Positions 10,101 through 13,607 of a stretch of 13,607 nt of DNA are shown here, in pieces. The first letter of the stretch is position 1. Every line of letters begins with the position of its first letter. The position numbers and the translations under genes are program-made. Below the pieces are notes generated by a model. It searched no databases. It worked only from the letters and a program-made list of their open reading frames with translations, and was not told the DNA's origin. The stretch comes from Chitinophagaceae bacterium (lineage in GTDB: Bacteria > Bacteroidota > Bacteroidia > Chitinophagales > Chitinophagaceae). The stretch spans positions 1 through 13,607 of the forward strand of contig JADJVB010000014.1 in NCBI GenBank assembly GCA_016710745.1, written 5' to 3'.

Positions 10101-12367
10101 TTTGTTATTGACCTTTAACCTGAACAATTATATTGCCGGCCAGCAACTCCGTCTTGAATTTTATTACAAAATCATGGCCGGAAAATAGTCCCAACAACAA
10201 AGTATGGATAAGGGAAGCGATACCGGCCCTCGGGTATTGGCTTATGATCTGATCACCTGTGAGGCTGCACTGGGCCAGTATAAGCATGCGCGTCAATGTG
10301 AATGAAGTGCTGGACACGGTTTTACCGGGCACAACCCATCAGCAGCAGCTTTCAAATTAAATTTACCGGGAAGGGAAAACATCGGCCAATGTACCTTACC
10401 CGGTAATTGACCAGGATGATGGATATACCTTTGATGATGTGGGGATCAAAGAAGCTGTTAATGATATTGGAATTTATAAATTGTTCGCCTGCAATTAGCG
10501 GTTGCGGAATGGCGGGTAACCAGCCTGTTTCGATCCAGGTTAAAAATTACAGCAGCACTACGTTTACCAATGTGCCGGTATATTACTAATGTAAACCGAG
10601 GCGGTGCGGTTATGGAAACCATTGCTTCATTACCACCGGGCATCACTACACACACATTTGCCGGCACGGTAAGTCTTACCGTTGATACAGATTATAGTTT
10701 TATTTCTGGACAAACGAACCAACTGATAATTATAACGACAACGACAGTGTGCTGAATTATAATTTTCTATGCCAGTCCGGTGATCGGCACATACCCTTAT
10801 TTACAGGGTTTTGAAACGGATGCCGGCAGTTGGTATACCAGTGGGCAAAACAGCAGCTGGCAATGGGGTACACCGGCGAACACGCTTATCAATAAAGCGG
10901 CAAACGGCTCCGAGGCACGGGTTACGAATTTAACCGGGAACTACAACGAAAAATGAAAATTCGTATTTGTATTCGCCCTGTTTGATTTAACCGGATTAAC
11001 TACGCCTGTGTTATCCTTTAGCCATATTTTTCAAATTGAGGATGGCGTACCCATGATTATACGGGTAGAGTACTCGGTTGACGGAGGCATAACTGACCGT
11101 TAGGCGTTAACAACCGGGCGGGCAGTACAAACTGGTTTAATGACCCAACCGGTAAAAACCAATGGCGGCCTTCGTTGCAAACTTTGGCATGTAGCCAGTA
11201 TTAATATCCCTGTTAAGGTAAACAATGTACGTTTCGGTTTGTATTAACCAGCGACCGGGGTATAACCTCGAAGGCGTGGGTATCGACGACATACATATTT
11301 TCGACAAAGCATTGATCCATTCAGGCGGAACCGTTACCGGCATAACGCAGCCGGTTAGCGGCAGTAACTGGATCCATTTTAATTCAGGCGCAACCCGGGT
11401 AGCTTCGTTGAATGACAAACGAAATACCCGGCAATACGGCTGTTGGTGTTTACCCGTCACCGGCCCCGGCCCGGGTGCAGAATAACCAATATTACCTGAA
11501 CCGTAATATTGTGGTTGAAGCAACTTCGACGCCGCCGGCAGGGAATGTTACTGTTCGCTTTTATTTTACCGATACGGAAGCAAAGAATTTGATTGCCGCT
11601 AAGCAGGCTGTGGAGGTTGTACAATAACCAAAGATCCTTACGAATTAGAGGCGTAACCAAATACTGGCAACCCGGCGCTTGAAAACGGAACACTGGCCGA
11701 CAACACCAATTGCTGTTACCTGTATTCTTCCCGCCAATACCGAAATCGTACCCTACGACAATGGTTATTATGCCGAGTTTACCGTAAATAGTTTCAGTGA
11801 GTTTTGGCTGAACAATGGCGAGGTCTGGGTGGCATAAATCCATTACCGGTAAGCCTATTGGAAAGCTTTGAAGCAGTAAAACAAAATAAAAAGTTTTGTT
11901 ACAATGGATCACCGAAAATGAACTCAATGCCGACATATATATAGTGGAGCGCAGTACCGACGGAATTAATTACGCAGGTATCGGAACCGTGAACGCCTAT
12001 AATACCAATAAAACAGGAGTAGCTGTTTTACAGATTTACTGCCGATACCGGGATTGAATTTTTATCGATTGAAGATGATGGATAAAATGCAACATTCAAC
12101 TATTCACCGGTCAGAAAAATCGATTTTATCAGTACTGCTGATGATTTCACCGTTTATCCAAACCCGGTTAAAGACGGCGGGCTGACTACCTCTTCCGGGA
12201 ATATAAATAATGCAGTGTTATATGATGCTGCCGGAAGGATGATTAAAACGTTCAGGTTGAGCGGGCGCAGCAAACACGCGGATCTGAGCGGCGTTTCACC
12301 GGGTACCTATCAACTCAGAATGTTTACTGAAAACCCGATACAAACCGCGAAAATAATTATTCAATAA
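7106..12367 (+). CDS. secreted subtilisin-like (S8) serine protease, multidomain, T9SS type A sorting domain (heavily frameshifted)
   Basis: A protein of about 1750 residues for export by the type IX secretion system. ATG 7106 starts a signal peptide (MKKFYSYC, hydrophobic core, cleavage near ELAAQ); upstream in-frame starts lack this shape. A propeptide-like region precedes the S8 domain. Catalytic residues: Asp at 7827-7829 (GVGDNSEI), His at 7905-7907 (FHGIHVSGTVAG), oxyanion Asn at 8183-8185 (SAGNDGG), Ser at 8417-8419 (SGTSMSGP). FSSRGPVNDGRLKPEI and a following beta-sandwich (LKVMLYWADT, NDLDLTVVDP, about 8690-9000) resemble KP-43-type subtilases. The tail holds an FN3-like module (about 9290-9480), a CARDB-like one (9490-9860), a jelly-roll-like one (9900-10460), another CARDB-like one (10470-10780), a MAM-like jelly roll (GFETDAGSW, 10800-11310), a beta module (11310-11640), and a sorting domain with YPNP at 12155-12166 running in one frame to the stop. 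More than a dozen indels interrupt it, e.g. 7144-7150, 7588-7591, 7975-7979, 8189-8193, 8390-8396 (losses) and 8554-8557 (gain). Substrate unknown. Confidence 0.88.
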
Positions 12368-12386
12368 TGGACTTTATAGCACCTAT

Positions 12387-12419
12387 GAAGCTTTTGTATT
12401 TCCCGGTTACGAAAGCTTT
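12387..12419 (+). terminator. intrinsic terminator after the protease gene
   Basis: A 12-bp stem pairs 12387-12398 with 12408-12419, with two G-T wobbles, around a 9-base loop (TTTCCCGGT). It begins 19 bases after the stop at 12365-12367 and is followed by a T-rich tract (TATTTCTATTTATTTG). Position and shape fit a factor-independent terminator separating the protease gene from the oxidoreductase gene. Confidence 0.6.
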
Positions 12420-12457
12420 TATTTCTATTTATTTGTAACTTTCTGCAAACAAGCTCG

Positions 12458-13174
12458 ATGGCATTATTACCGTGGCGTACAGGAAGGGTTATCCGCATCA
12501 AAGATGAAACGCCCGTTACAAAGAAGATTCTGGATTGAAGTGCCGGAGCTGTCTTCCTAAGAGTTTGAACCCGGGCAATTTGTAACGCTCGACCTTCCCA
12601 TTCATGAAAAAGCCAACAAGCGCTGGCGCAGCTATTCGATTGCTTCCTGGCCCGACGGAACCAATGTATTTGAGTTAATTATAGTACTTGATACAAAAAT
12701 AGGTGTGAAGTCGCCATTGTATTTTTAATGAGTTAAAAATTGGTTCCGAATTTTCCTTTCAGGAGCCGGGGCGTATTTACTTTAAAGAACCCCCGACAAA
12801 GATCTGTTCCTGATCTGCACGGGTACAGGCATAGCTCCGTTCAGGAGTATGGTTCATCACATTAAAAATAAAAATATCCCGCATAAGCAAATAACATTGA
12901 TTTTCGGTTGTCGCACCCGCGATACTATTCTTTATTTTGAAGAGATGAAAAACTTCGAAACATCAATGGAAGGATTCGCTTACATACCTACCCTGTCGGG
13001 GAGACACGGGAGAGCGCTACAGGATATGTGCATCTGGTATATGAAGAACTTTGTAAGGATAAAAAGCCGGCAACTTTTTACCTATACGGCTGGCGGGGCA
13101 TGGTTGATGAGGCGAAACAAAGGATTTTGGATATGAACTATGATAAAAGATATTCAGTAGAATTGTATGGTTAG
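12458..13174 (+). CDS. FAD-binding ferredoxin-NADP reductase-like oxidoreductase (frameshifted)
   Basis: A compact FNR-type flavoprotein of about 238 residues, presumed cytoplasmic, moving electrons between NAD(P)H and a ferredoxin or flavodoxin; the true partner is not shown by sequence. ATG 12458 opens MALLPWRTGRVIRIKDETPV. The FAD domain has EPGQFVTLDLPI and the flavin-binding RSYS at 12627-12638, then LFNELKIGSEFSFQEPG. The nucleotide domain has LICTGTGIAPFRSM near 12814-12855, then LIFGCRTRDTILYFEEM and LYGWRGMVDEA, ending VELYG. Interruptions: an extra A near 12520, an in-frame TAA at 12558-12560 where the family has an ordinary residue before EFEPGQF, a change near 12705-12730, a lost base near 12790, and one near 12995. 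A related alternative is another NAD(P)H-flavin reductase of the same fold. It sits between a terminator and nuoA with a 143-base gap, so co-transcription with nuoA is possible but unproven. Confidence 0.8.
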
Positions 13175-13212
13175 AAACGGACATGGTTAAAATTCAGTTT
13201 ACTAACATGATA

Positions 13213-13236
13213 TTGGTCATTTTATGGCATGATCAA
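13213..13236 (+). other. small hairpin between the oxidoreductase gene and nuoA
   Basis: TTGGTCAT at 13213-13220 pairs with ATGATCAA at 13229-13236 (8 bp, one G-T wobble) around an 8-base loop, 38 bases after the stop at 13172-13174. No T-tract follows on the plus strand, so it is a weak terminator candidate at best. The rest of this 143-base gap is AT-rich, and I see no exact TAnnTTTG promoter in it. Confidence 0.25.
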
Positions 13237-13317
13237 AACGATAGATACAAATTGAATTATTTTAGACTTTTGTTTCTTAACTTGTAGCATTATAAAAATC
13301 ACGATAACGGTTTTATT

Positions 13318-13607
13318 ATGGGTGCATCTTCCATGATTGTTTTGATTGGCCCGGCGTTGGCGTTTCTGCTGTTGCACTCGTATTCCGGAGCTGGTAACCA
13401 AAGCGACAAAAAATCCACAAAAAGGGCAGCCTTACGAATGTGGCGTACCAACCACCGGTAAAACACAGATACAGCAGATATTGGCTATTATTTGTTTACC
13501 CTGATATTTTTGATCTTTGATGTGGAGTTGATCTTTATTTTTCACACAGGCCGTAGTGGCTAAATCAGTGGGATGGATAATACGGTTGAAATTATCATTT
13601 TCCTTTT
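13318..13607 (+). CDS. nuoA: NADH-quinone oxidoreductase subunit A (3' end cut by window, frameshifted)
   Basis: NuoA is a small three-helix membrane subunit of respiratory complex I, next to the quinone channel. After repair the sequence reads LVTKATKNPQKGQPYECGVP, with the conserved loop Glu at 13436-13438, then TTGKTQIQ, then DIGYYLFTLIFLIFDVELIF, with the conserved membrane acidic pair in FDVE (Glu at 13525-13527), then QAVVAKSVGWI and a third hydrophobic stretch VEIIIFLF running off the end. Frame changes occur near 13350-13395 (N-terminal helix, hard to reconstruct), 13470-13480, 13543-13550 and 13578-13581 (a lost A in GGATAAATACGG). The start at 13318 is the most upstream sensible ATG but is uncertain because the first helix is garbled. 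nuoA is normally the first gene of the nuo operon, so nuoB and later genes are expected just beyond the window. Confidence 0.86.

Noticed and set aside
11137..11936. Two minus-strand open frames of 128 and 159 residues
   Set aside because: They lie opposite the protease tail, where plus-strand frames give recognisable beta modules; they are open only because the plus frame is broken there.
1..13607. The many short open frames as separate small genes or a cluster of pseudogenes
   Set aside because: Consecutive pieces join into known full-length families in the right order, so they are fragments of six genes.
1..13607. CRISPR array, tRNA, rRNA, transposase or a new defence system
   Set aside because: I saw no spaced identical repeats, cloverleaf-like segment, transposase motif or defence-gene motif on either strand.

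Overview
The window looks like part of a Bacteroidota chromosome, most likely a Chitinophagaceae-type gliding or secreting bacterium. Three things point there. Two large secreted proteins carry type IX secretion system (T9SS) C-terminal sorting domains, one of type B (CHU_C / gliding-motility-associated) and one of type A (Por-type, YPNP motif). A DUF3857/transglutaminase protein of the kind common in this phylum is present. Two exact TAnnTTTG promoter -7 elements are visible, and ribosome binding sites look weak. The taxonomic call comes from protein-family resemblance only.

Layout. 1-1520 (+) is the 3' part of a DUF3857/transglutaminase-like protein. 1598-3514 (+) is a secreted L-type lectin plus PKD repeats plus T9SS type B protein. 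3507-6944 (-) is the transcription-repair coupling factor Mfd, convergent with the lectin gene and overlapping its stop by 8 bp. 6945-7105 is a divergent promoter region with a direct repeat. 7106-12367 (+) is a very large subtilisin-like (S8) T9SS type A protease with a multidomain tail. A good hairpin terminator at 12387-12419 follows it. 12458-13174 (+) is an FAD-binding ferredoxin-NADP reductase-like oxidoreductase. 13318 to the window end (+) is the start of nuoA, probably the first gene of a complex I operon that continues outside the window.

The dominant oddity is technical. Every gene, including the housekeeping genes mfd and nuoA, is broken by single-base indels. Most are single-base deletions, many in homopolymers, and moving to the next frame restores family-typical protein each time. 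This pattern fits uncorrected long-read sequence far better than real gene decay. Genes are therefore annotated as whole CDS spans with the apparent frame changes listed.

The genes do not form one pathway. Two are extracellular T9SS cargo (a probable carbohydrate-binding or adhesion protein and a protease), one is DNA repair, and two are redox or respiratory genes. I found no mobile element, CRISPR array, tRNA, rRNA or recognisable new multi-gene system. The best leads are the domain architecture of the protease, the repeat-bearing divergent promoter, and the stop-codon overlap between the lectin gene and mfd.
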